Source of the DNA: Craspedostauros australis
Taxonomy: Eukaryota; Bacillariophyta; Bacillariophyceae; Mastogloiales; Achnanthaceae
Length of the DNA: 64,000 bases
Reading direction: 5' to 3'
Assembly: GCA_026770025.1 (NCBI GenBank)
Contig: JAMXDE010000025.1
Span: forward strand, 620,001 to 684,000
Under the pieces are notes generated by a model. That model had not been told where the DNA came from, ran no database searches, and was given only the letters and a program-made list of their open reading frames with translations. The position numbers and the translations under genes are program-made. Of the stretch, positions 11,236 through 22,000 are shown piece by piece (position 1 is the stretch's first letter; each line of letters begins with the position of its first letter).

Positions 11236-13851
11236 TTTTGTGTATTATATAAGTACATGCGCCCTTCCGGCTCACATACCTGTTGCGTTCATCCTCGTAT
11301 CCTCCGGATTTTTCTTTGTCAATGTCGGACTTCTACGCTCGCGACGCTTGCACAACCGCAACAACAACTGCAACCGCAACCATACGCACGCACGCACCTA
11401 TTCGCAGACCATTGGCGACTGCTACGTCGCTGCAACCGGACTTCCTGTGCCAATGGAGGATCACGCCGTCACGCTGGCCCGTTTCGCGTGCAGCTGCCTT
11501 TCCAAGATGTCAGCCGTCGTGAAAAGGTTGGAGGTGACGCTTGGCCCGGATACAGCAGACCTCTCCATGCGAATCGGCATCCATTCAGGTCCGGTGACTG
11601 CAGGAGTGCTGAGGGGGGAGAAGTCGCGCTTCCAGCTATTTGGCGACACCGTCAATACTGCATCCAGGATGGAGAGCACAGGAACGCAAAACCGCATCCA
11701 CCTGTCAAAGGAAAGCGCAGATCTGATCGCAACTGCGAACATCACGGATCTGTGGGTCGAGCCACGGCGCAAGATGATCGAGGCGAAGGGCAAGGGAGAA
11801 TTGCAAACCTTCTGGTTGTGCTACGGATCCAGCGCCACGCTTTCTCATGCGTCTGCCCCATTCGTGTCTCGATCAGGTCATGGCGATGAATCCAAGCATC
11901 TGGACCAGCAAGAATCGGAAAGCACGGACTCGGTCATCGCGGCCATCCCGGACCAGCCTCTCGACACCGCCCAGGAGAAACGCGACCGCATGGTCGACTG
12001 GAATGTCGACATCCTCCAGCGGCTCCTGAAACGAGTCATCGCGATGAGAGGCGGAGTCAGCTGCGCTCACAAGAACAAGAAGTTGCTGGTCACACAGCAA
12101 CAAATGGGTGCCGAGTGCGCGGATTGCACGGTCTTGGACGAAGTGAGGGAGATCATCAGCCTTCCCAACCAACCGTGCAGCTACAAGATGGATCCAAGCA
12201 CGGTCATCCTCCCCAAGAAAGCCCATGATCAGTTGGATGACTTCGTCCAAAGGATAGAGCAGATGTACCACAAGAACAGCTTCCATTCCTTCGCGCATGC
12301 AAGGTACGAACATTCTGAAGAAGATGGTGTTGGCATGCGCGTACGAGGAGGAAGCAAATCGAGGGGCCATACTGTTGGTTTGTCTTCGCGCTGCCTACTA
12401 TGACTCCATCGTGACAAACTACAATCGCCATCGCCGTGAGACTGGCTCGCTCGCCTTGCTACGTTCGCTCTGCATCACACACTCACACGAGCATCACGCT
12501 GAACTTCTTGCTTTGCCCCGATCTTTTGCACTTTACGACAACTAAACCATCTCCCCGCACACCGTCGTATTCGCAGCCACGTAACCCAATCAGTCGTCAA
12601 GCTGCTTTCGCGGGTGGTATCACTGGACAGCGTCGCTGTGGAAGGCAGAAGAATATCTGGTGGGTCAAGCTCTGTGCGACCAGCAGCGATGAATGCGAAC
12701 GCCGCCAGCACCTCATGGCACAACTACACGTACGGCATCACTTCTGACCCACTGACACAATTCGCGGTCGTCCTTTCGGCATTGATCCACGACGTTGATC
12801 ATCCTGGCGTGCCAAACGCAACACTTGTGCAGGAGCAGACCGACTACGCCCGTCTCTACAAGAACAAGAGCGTTGCAGAACAGACCTCGTTGGATCTAGC
12901 ATGGAATTTGCTGATGGAGCCATGCTACGAAGATCTTCGCAGCTGCATCTACAGCACTCAATCAGAATTGGACCGATTCCGACAGTTGCTGGTGAACTCT
13001 GTCATGGCCACAGACATCGTGGACAAGGAACTTGGTGCCCTGCGCAAGAAGCGATGGAACGAGGCCTTCGCGCCAACGTTTGAATCCTTCCGCAACGACT
13101 GCCATTCCGAAAATAGCAGCAAGACTACATCGACAATGGCCAGCTCCAACCTGAGCAGCCATCACAGCGATACCACGTCGACGCACTCGGCATCGGCGGC
13201 GGGAGCCGATCCATCGTCTACAGAGCACATGAATCGCATGGCGACGATTGTGATTGAGCATCTGATCCAAGCATCGGACGTGGCGCATACCATGCAACAT
13301 TGGCATGTGTACCTGGTACGTATTCGTATTTATGTTTGTGTTCTGGATGTTGTATGCTCTGCCACTTGTACGAGTAATTGACAGTTGAGAGAGGACTGGG
13401 AGAGGTGCGCAGAGTTGGCACCTCGAAAATGCACGAGAACTATGGCACTCTGCATGCTGCATGTTCGTACCAACATCTCATACCTTTCCTCCCACTTGCC
13501 ATATCCTCGACTTCATACGCATTGTATTGTACATCTTTGATCCAACAGAAATGGAACGAGAAGTTCTTCGCGGAGAGCTACGAGGCGTTCCTCAATGGAC
13601 GCTCCGACACGGATCCATCGATCGGTTGGTACGAGGGTGAAATGGGTTTCTTCGACTACTACATCATCCCATTGGCCAAAAAGCTGAAGGACTGCGAAGT
13701 GTTTGGTGTGGGAGCAGATGAATACTTGAATTACGCGAAGGCAAACCGCGCTGAGTGGGAAACAAAGGGTCGAGACATTGTAACAGGTTACCTCAATCGA
13801 GCAAAGCGAAAGATCACAGCAGCGGCGGCGGCCGACCCAGGGGTTGTGTAA
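8682..13851 (+). CDS. Receptor-type guanylate cyclase-phosphodiesterase fusion no. 1
   Basis: Bifunctional cyclic-nucleotide signalling protein, predicted in the plasma membrane. Six exons: 8682-9011, 9396-9499, 9828-11115, 11408-12303, 12577-13315, 13549-13851; total 1,219 residues. All joins keep frame and match the paralogue at 46.8 kb. Domains: acidic cytosolic N-terminus; TM1 (73-97); an extracytoplasmic sensor-like region (about 100-408); TM2 (409-432); class III cyclase (about 525-710) with metal aspartates Asp534 (FADICGF) and Asp578 (IGDCY), purine-selecting Glu574 (the guanylate type), Asn657 and Arg661; then class I phosphodiesterase with FHSFAHA, HDVDHPG and a downstream ASDVAHT aspartate. 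The residue usually Cys in guanylate cyclases is Gln650, so GTP preference is probable, not certain. Similar fusions are known in diatoms. The ligand is unknown. Confidence 0.9.
9666..9689. repeat. TC dinucleotide tract in intron 2 of cyclase no. 1
   Basis: About twelve TC units lie inside the second intron of the cyclase-PDE gene, far upstream of the acceptor. A similar tract occurs in the third intron. Confidence 0.85.
11200..11233. repeat. TC dinucleotide tract in intron 3 of cyclase no. 1
   Basis: About sixteen TC units lie inside the third intron, which like intron 2 ends in ATTCGCAG. The tract may act as an extended polypyrimidine signal or be plain slippage. Confidence 0.85.
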
Positions 13852-14488
13852 TTGCGGGGCTAACGATAGTCATGATGATACCCGGGAGAGGTGCATGCAG
13901 GAGGGGTAGAAGCAACATAAAATACTGGATGTTGCTTGAAAAATACACTCCGGTTGATTGCCAATTTGATAGCTCGCCATGACGCATCGAGAACTCGCAC
14001 GCACGGAAACGCAATTTCGTTCAAGGCATGGCACAAGGAATTGCGTCACCGGTGTCAGGACGATGCCATTCCTTGCCAGAGAAACAAGGTCGGAGTCACA
14101 TGCTCTCCAGCGTCGTACTTTCGACGCGCTGCGTTTTGTCCCTTTACGCAGAATCTTGCCGTTCAAACTTGTACCAGCATGAAGCATCAGGAAGGAATCA
14201 ACAGAACAACCCTGCAAGCTTGTTTGCGTGTTGGGAGTGGTTGATCGCACTCCAACAAACACCCAGAAACACCACGCAAAACAGCAACAACAGGACAACA
14301 GTGTGAACGGCATAAATCCACTCGAAAGGTCACAATCATAATAACAGCAACATTAGCAACAGCAATAGCAACAGCAATAGCAACAGCAATAGCAACAGCA
14401 ATAGCAACAGCAATAGCAACAGCAATAGCAACACCACAACACCACAACACCACAACACCCTGATTCAACTCACAACCAACGTGCAAAG
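13852..14488. other. Intergenic region with minisatellite at its right end
   Basis: No coding region is supportable. The right-hand third carries a 12-bp minisatellite and CACAA repeats directly before the CRAL-TRIO/DUF6824 start codon, so the repeats probably lie in the 5' leader or promoter of that gene. Confidence 0.5.
14354..14460. repeat. 12-bp AGCAACAGCAAT minisatellite plus CACAA repeats
   Basis: About six tandem AGCAACAGCAAT units are followed by four CACAACAC units, ending 28 bp before the next start codon. The tract is purely tandem with no spacers, so it is not a CRISPR array. The minus strand shows an artefactual Ala-Val-Ala-Ile frame across it. Confidence 0.9.
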
Positions 14489-17400
14489 ATGCAATCCAAC
14501 AACGTCGGAGCCGCTCGGTTGCCTCGCGCATTGCGAGACAACAGAGCGGCGCCGCCAGCAGCACCCAACAACGCGGCGAGGGTCCCGTCCTTCGCCGAAC
14601 CCTACACCAATCCTCCTGCTGAAGATGACACCCCTTTGGCTGACGATACGCTGGCGACAGCCATGGGACTGCTGTCTGTGCAACAGAAACTGATGGTCGA
14701 GCAGGAGATCATGGGCAAACTTGGGGTTCCTCCCGAATTTCCACAACACATGAACCTCCTGTTGCAGCAACTGCGTGCACGGTTGCAGCCCATCAGGCAC
14801 AAGCCGGCCTTTGACCTTGCTATGCGACAGAATCCTACCTTAGTGAATAGTCCGCAATTCCTTCGCATGTTTTTGCGCGCAGAAAGGAACGATGTCAACC
14901 ACGCAGCAGACCGACTTGTGCAGCACTTCGAAGCCAAGCGAGAGATCTGGAGTGATGCCAAGCTCACCAAGAGGATCACCATGGACGACTTCACCGAAGA
15001 AGAGAAACAGTTCTTCACCAAGAATGGCAGCAGCATCCAAATGTTGCCAATACGTGATTATGCGGGAAGAGCCGTGTTCTTCTCCCACGAGGAAGAACTC
15101 GCTGAAAGCCTCATGGATCAGAACCCTGAGATACACAACGTAAGTTCCGCACTTCTGCATCAGGCAATGTCTCCGATGTCCATCGATGGACGATGTCTGT
15201 GAAGCTCATGTGCTTAGCTCATAACAGGTGTTGCAATAGGACCACGTGCATCCGCCAACGCGAAGTGCAGTTGGCATATGTTCTGATATATGCAAGTCAA
15301 TCCGCTGCTCACCCCATCTTTCCATCACTTCCTCCGACTCTGCTCCAACCCTGCTCCAACCCTGCTACATTCGTGTGTGCTCTCCTCTCTCCCCTTTCCA
15401 CAGGCTCGCTTTTTGTGGTACCTTGTCATGGCACACCTGGAAGACGACGATGAAACACAGATCAATGGAATTGTGTACGTGGGATATGGAGTGGACTCCA
15501 AACCCAAAGGAACCAAAGCCGAGCGCGATGTGTGGTGGGCGGGTTGCAAGGCTCTCAACTCTATGCCTGTCCGACTCGCAGCCTTCCACTGCTGCTACCA
15601 GGGGCTCCTGATGAAACCATTGGCCAACCTCATGGCGTGGGGATTGAGTCCGATCACTCGTTGCCGGATCCAAACAATCTGTGGTAAGTCAATCTACCCA
15701 TGCATGCATGTATTCATGTATGTCTGTTTTAGCGTTCAACCATTCACGTACAGTTCGAACACGCATCCGTTCGATTGAAGCGCAACCATGTTCTCACCTT
15801 TCCGCTCATTTCAAGCACACCTTCACTCACTGATCGTTCTTTGTTCGTGCTGTCCCTGCTGTTTGCTTTCAAATCGACATCACATCGCAGGAAACCATGC
15901 CAAATGCGTCAAACACTTGAAGACGTTTGGCATCCCCGTGCACGTCCTTCCTCTCGACGAGGAATCCACCGCACCATTCAAGCAGGGAGGCCAAAGCAAG
16001 AAGGAGCACCTTCCCATGCGGCTCAATCGCGGGGAATTCGACAAGTTCCTGAAGCGCCGCCATCTGGTTGAAGGGCGTCCGATGGAGTACGCTCACCGAA
16101 TTGAGCTACTGAGACTTACCGACATCATTGTTGACAAGGAACAAAACTATCACAAGCGTCACGGAAACCTCGAATTCGCCAAGCTTGTGAGTGAGCGCGT
16201 GGAAGAAATGGGCGCGGGACGAAGCAACGAGGAGACGGGTAAAATTGGCATTATGGCGGCCATTCAGATGATACAGGACGGCATCCGATTCGTCCAACAG
16301 GTGGAAAAGTGTGGGATCTGGCGGCTTGCCGACTGGAAGGAAGTCAAAGACCTAGTTCCGCAGCTGACGAATCGCATCACCAAGGCCAACAAGAACAAGG
16401 ACAAGGTCGATGCTGTTTCAACCAGCGTTGCTTCCAAGAGAGCGAGAAGTATGTCACCACACTCTGGTTCACCACTAAATGCAGACAATCCTGAGATTGC
16501 CGGCATGCCTGTTGCCAACGAAGATGAAGATGAGGGTGAGGGTGAAGGCGACGAAGGCCGCGTCGCCACCACGAGCAGCCACCAAACCAGTGCGGGCAGC
16601 GACCAAGATGCCAAACCAGCCGCCAAACGAAGAGCAAGGCCGGCAAGCGCACTCGCAACAGTTCCGGCTCCCGCTGTATCGTCGCCAGCGATGCAAGCAG
16701 GAGCCGTTGACGATGACGAAGTGCAAGTTGTCCAAGTCACCCGGGCCCCCACTTCCATGCAGCTCACTACTTCTGCTGCCGGTGCCATTGTCCCACAAGC
16801 ACAGACTCCAACGCCATACGGAGCTGTGTCTTCTCCCAATTTCCCCCAATATCCGGCTCATCCGCGAGCTCCGACCTTTGCCGCCTACCAACAAGCGGCA
16901 ATCCAAGGAAGAGGCGTGCAGATGGGTCAGGCTGGAATGCCAACAGGCATCATCCCTAACGCTGCGCAGTTGCCACAGAACCTGCAAGCGCAACAGGCGA
17001 GACCCAACCTACAGGCGTTTGGCCAGCCGCAGCAGCTCCTGGCAGGTCCAGCCAGTGGCATCCCGAACTTCGGCATGCCTCAGAACGTTGGCTTTCGGGG
17101 CACTGGTGCCGTCCCGTTCCAGACTAGTATCGCGGGAGGGAACGTGGTCGGTGGAATGACGGTGCCAACCAATCTATATGCAGCTTCGGCCGCGCAACCG
17201 AATCTGGCCGCAGCCGTTGCTCCCAATACCGTCATGATGCCAACAAATGCTGGGACTTTTCCCAACCTCATGACAGGTGTTGGTGGAGCGACAGCATTCA
17301 ACCAAGGCACACCAAACATGCAGCTCCCACGGAATCTCACACCAAATCCCACCCAAAACTTCACGCAGAACATGCAAGTGCCCATCACATCCGCACAGGC

Positions 17401-18256
17401 GCAAACGCCGACAATGGTTGCCGAACAGATGGGCATGCGAATGGGGAGGCAGCTGGCCTTGGAGATGGCTATGGAAAGGGGAGTGCGGTTGGGATTCAAC
17501 CAAGCGATGGCGCAAGGAACCATGCCGAACGCAAACATGGCAAACGCGAGCACTATGCATACTCCGACCATGCCTCCACAAGGAATGATGCCAGCTCCAA
17601 ATGCAAATACGAATGCTACTCCCAACTCGCAGTTGCCGAAGCAACAGCCACCAATAACTGGCAGTGGTGGAGCATCGAGCGATTCTTCAACCACCCACGC
17701 ACTTCAGCCGGCGTCCACTGCACCGGGCCAATCGCAAGCACCGACGCCAGCAGCGGCAGCCAAACAGCCAAAGACGGCGGCTCAGACCGCGCCAGACCCT
17801 CCCGCTGTCGCGCCACCCGAAGACACCCCGGAGAAGATCACGGAGCGAGACACAGACATTTTGTTCGGTAGGAGCAGAGCCTTTCACAAGCATTCGGGTA
17901 ACATACGCATGCACTCTCTTGTGACTGATCGCAAGCACCTTTTCGATGCCGCAGCGAGAACCGAACGAAGACAATTCATCGCGGACGTGGTGGATGAATT
18001 GGTGGCCGAGGGGAGACGATTCCTGACTAGACGGACGAAGGACGCCGACGGGACTTGGATCTGGGTCGAGGTTTCCAAGGAGAGGGCGGCCGAGAAGCTG
18101 GGGCATGCCTTCCGCGATAGACGGAAGAAGGAGAAGGGCGGAAAGGCTGTGAAAGCCGGCGAGGAAGATTCGCAGGCTGGAGCATCATCCAGCGGCAAGC
18201 AGATCTCAGAAGAAGCCGCTGCTGCCGAAGGCCTGGTCAACCTTAGAATGAAGTGA
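14489..18256 (+). CDS. CRAL-TRIO-like N-terminus fused to DUF6824-type C-terminal domain
   Basis: Three exons, 14489-15139, 15404-15683 and 15891-18256, encode 1,098 residues. Residues about 90-340 read like the diatom version of a CRAL-TRIO lipid-binding protein: a helical start (FLRMFLRAERNDVNHAADRL), then ITMDDFTEEEKQ, LPIRDYAGRAVFF and, in exon 2, RFLWYLVMAHLEDDDETQ. A long Gln/Asn/Pro/Met-rich low-complexity middle (about 480-930) follows. Near the C-terminus is a charged domain beginning TDILFGRSRAFHKHSGN and ending before RDRRKKEKGG, which matches the DUF6824 pattern that is greatly expanded in diatoms. Both splice donors are GTAAGT. Its role is unknown; the low-complexity and basic C-terminal parts would suit a regulatory or condensate-forming protein, but that is speculation. 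Confidence 0.75.
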
Positions 18257-19070
18257 TTGCGTCGAAGCCTTGGTCGGCCTTAGCGCGGAGTAATTGAAAA
18301 GCCACAGCATAATTGCATTCGTTATATGATTCTTGAGCTATCCAGCAGTGTGCTCTTGCGAAGGCAACCCATGACTTCAGTATGTGATGTTATTCGTATC
18401 AGCGTTGATGCTCTCGCTTGGGTTCTTCCGCGCAACAGTGCTGTTGCTGCAGACGTATTCTCTCGGTCGGGTGGAGCACCTTCCCTCCATCACATTCATG
18501 TTCCACTCGTTTGACCCTCCCAGTTGGTGGAGTCCGGTGTCTGGCACAAATGGATAGAGTACACGTAGATAGATGCATAGATAGTTGTCGCGGAGATGGT
18601 AGTAGTTGTCCTCTGAGTGGCGCTCTGGGTCCCACATGAGGGGTCTTGGTGGTTTTGGAATGTGTTCGTACTAGTCGAAGATACAGGCCTCCACTCAAAA
18701 ACTCCAGACCCATGCGACCAAGAGCGTCGATCTCGGCAGCGGGCACAATCACCCCTCGCGCCTGCTGAAAGTTGCACATTCAAAAGAGCAACAGACTCTG
18801 CAGCGTCCCCCAAGTCAGATCGAATGGTATCGTCGTGTCGATTGATGATTCAAAACAGCTCCTTGCATGGATCGGAGTATCCGAATTGCATGTACGTATG
18901 ATTAATCCAATTCGCAGCATACCCTCACCAGAGGCTGTCGTCACAATGTGAGGGTACTCTACTCCTGCCTACTCCCGTTTGCTTGTGCGTCCTTTGCTCG
19001 TCTGCCCAAAGGGTTCGCAGTCACGGGACCGCATACCAATTCCAACAATGCCACTCCTCCACACTCACAC
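18257..19070. other. Intergenic region, no gene seen
   Basis: No supportable coding region on either strand. The ankyrin frame stays open to 18948, but that codon is GTG and the extension lacks ankyrin character. The last 100 bases look like an A/C-rich leader. Confidence 0.5.
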
Positions 19071-22000
19071 ATGCACATACGTACACAGCAACAAACTGAA
19101 TCCAACATGAACCTCGAGCTCCACGATGCTTGCCGTTATGGCAACGTATCCAAAGTGCAGGAACTCATCGCAGCCGATGGTTCCATCGAGCAGATCAGCG
19201 CTCAAGACGAAAGGGGCAACACTCCACTGCATGTGGCTTGCGAATTTCGGCACAGAGACATCATCTGGCGTTTGCTGGGGCTGGACGCAGGCAATGTGTG
19301 CGTCAACATCCAAAACATCGACGGCAGCACACCCCTCCACCTGGCCTGCCGCAAGGGCTACAGGGACGTGGTCAATACGTTGATTCAATCCATCCACAAC
19401 GACAGCACAACCAACGCAGCCACCAGTATCGACATCAATATGCAGAACAACAACGGTTGGACGCCGCTGCATTACGCGTGTCGAAAGCGACACAAGGATG
19501 TGGTTGAGTACTTTCTGCACCTCAATCGCAGCGACAGCCATATCCATGCCGATTTCGACACCAAGGACCACCTTGGCAAGACACCGCTTGGTCACGTTTC
19601 AGCAGAAGGTGACGAGGAGTGGATCCGTTCTTTGGTCGCATCCTACCTGGTCAACCAGGAAGGACACACGTCGTTCGCTGGCAACGATGAGAAGAACACC
19701 GCGCTCCACCTTGCCTGTCTATCGGGGCTTCTGGACGTGGTGCGTGCGCTCGTCAAATCCACCAAGATCTTAGTTCATGTCAACGCCAAGAATAACAAGG
19801 GATTCACCGCGTTTCACTACGCATGCCAGAAGGGGCACACAGATGTGATCAACTACATGCTGCAATCCAACCGTGTGCGCAACAAGATGGATCTTTCCAT
19901 CAAGAACACGGATGGAGATACGCCCCTCCATCTAGCCTGCAGGCACGGGGACGAAGACAACATCGAACTCCTGTTGGGGAGGAAGCGACAACGAACTGAC
20001 GTCGATGTCAACGTCGCCAACAACAGAGGCAATACGCCTTTGCATGACGCTTGTTGGCGTGGGCAAACGGGTGTGCTGAAGCGACTGGTCGAATCAGGAC
20101 CAACCAAGATCAAAGCAAATGTCCAAAACTACGATCTGGACACGCCGCTTCACCTCGCTTGCCGGCGCGGACACAAGGACGCGGTGGAATACATGGCAAA
20201 CTCACAGCTAGCCAAAGTGAACCTCGAGGTCCGCAACAAATATGGAAACACACCATTCCATGTCGCCTGCATATCCGGACATGAAGATCTCGCCAGGTAT
20301 TTGGTGAATTCGCAACACCTCAACGTTAACACCAAAGCGAAGAACAAGAACAAGAATACGCCGCTTCACAGTGCCAGTCGTCGTGGGCACGATGGCGTTG
20401 CCAACTTCTTGCTTGAGCTCGATCAAGGCAACGGCGATGGTGGTGGCAACGCATTCAATAGCAACGGAAATACGCTGTTGCATATCGCTTGTCGTCACGG
20501 CAAGAGACATGTGATCGATCGCATGCTGAAGAACCATCAAGAGAAGGTGGACGTCAACGCCGCAAACAACAACAGGAACACGCCGCTGCACGTCGCCTGT
20601 CGTCACGGACAGATGAATGTGGTCCAGGACTTGATCCAATACATGTTCGAATGCAACGATAGACAACCTGTTGATGTCAATACCCAAAACAACAAGGGAT
20701 ATACGCCACTTCATTACGCCTGTCGATACGGTCACATCGACATTGTCAAACACCTCATCGAATCAGATCAAGCCGATGTTGACGTTATCATCCGAGACGA
20801 AAACGGCGACACGCCATTTCACCTTGCTTGCCGCAAGCGAAAAAGGGACATTGTGGAATACATGGTGGAATCCGATCAAGCCCATGTTAATCTCAACATA
20901 CGAAACTATCAGGGTTACATGCCGCTCGAGACTGCTTGCAAGAACGGGGACGCAGATCTTGCCGAGTATCTCGTCACATCAGATAGGGCTGGGATTGATT
21001 TCGAGCAAAACAAACCGTTGCATGTGGCCTGCCGACATGGGCAGACGAACATCGTCTATCGTTTCATACCATCCAAGCAGATTCACATCGACATCAACAA
21101 GCAAGACGAAGCTGGCTGCGCACCGCTCCATTATGCGTGCCAGTATGGGCACAAGGAGGTCGTCGAATATATGTTTGGGTTTGGTGAGGGCGTCATCAAG
21201 TTCAACGTCAGAAACGCGAAGGGTGATTCGCCACCGCATCTGGCATGCCGATACGGACAACTCGGTGTCGTTGAATGCATGATCAAGTCGGATCTGGACG
21301 GCAGAATCAATTTCAGCATCCTCAACAACAGCGGATGCACACCAATCCATCTTGCCTGTGGCAATGGTCGTCAAGCTGTGCTGAAGTGCCTCATGGAATC
21401 GGATCGCAACGACGTAGATCCAAACTTGCAAGACCACGATGGAGACTCTCCACTTCATCTAGCGTGCCGCTTTGGCCAGGAGGGAGTGGTAGAGTACTTG
21501 GTGAAGTCTAATCGGATCAACATTGATGCCACCGCTCGTAACTCAGATGGCGACACAGCACTCCATGTTGCTTGCCAACACCAACACGCCAAAGTGGTTC
21601 AATGTTTTGTACAATCAAAGCAAGCAAACGTCCACGCCAGTGTCAACGTCAGAAACGCAAACAATGGAAACACACCATTCCATGATGCGTGCAGTTCTAC
21701 ACAAGGCAATGTCGTTCAATGCTTGGTGGAATCAGAGAACACCAACATCGATGTCAACGCCCGCAACAATAAAGGCGAGACAGGACTGTACCGCGCCTGT
21801 TGGTTTGGAAATATCGAGGCGATTCGATATTTGATGGGATTGGGCACGAAGGTTGACATGACCATCGCCAACGATGATGGACGCACGCCATTGCACATTG
21901 TATGTCAGCAAGGTCACATGTTTGTGGTCAAACTCCTCGTGGAATCCAACCTGGAGGCTGTCAACACCCTCATCAACATCAAATCTGAGCTTGGTCATGC

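Noticed and set aside
14354..14460. CRISPR-like regular repeat
   Set aside because: Tandem 12-bp units without spacers, in a eukaryotic leader region.
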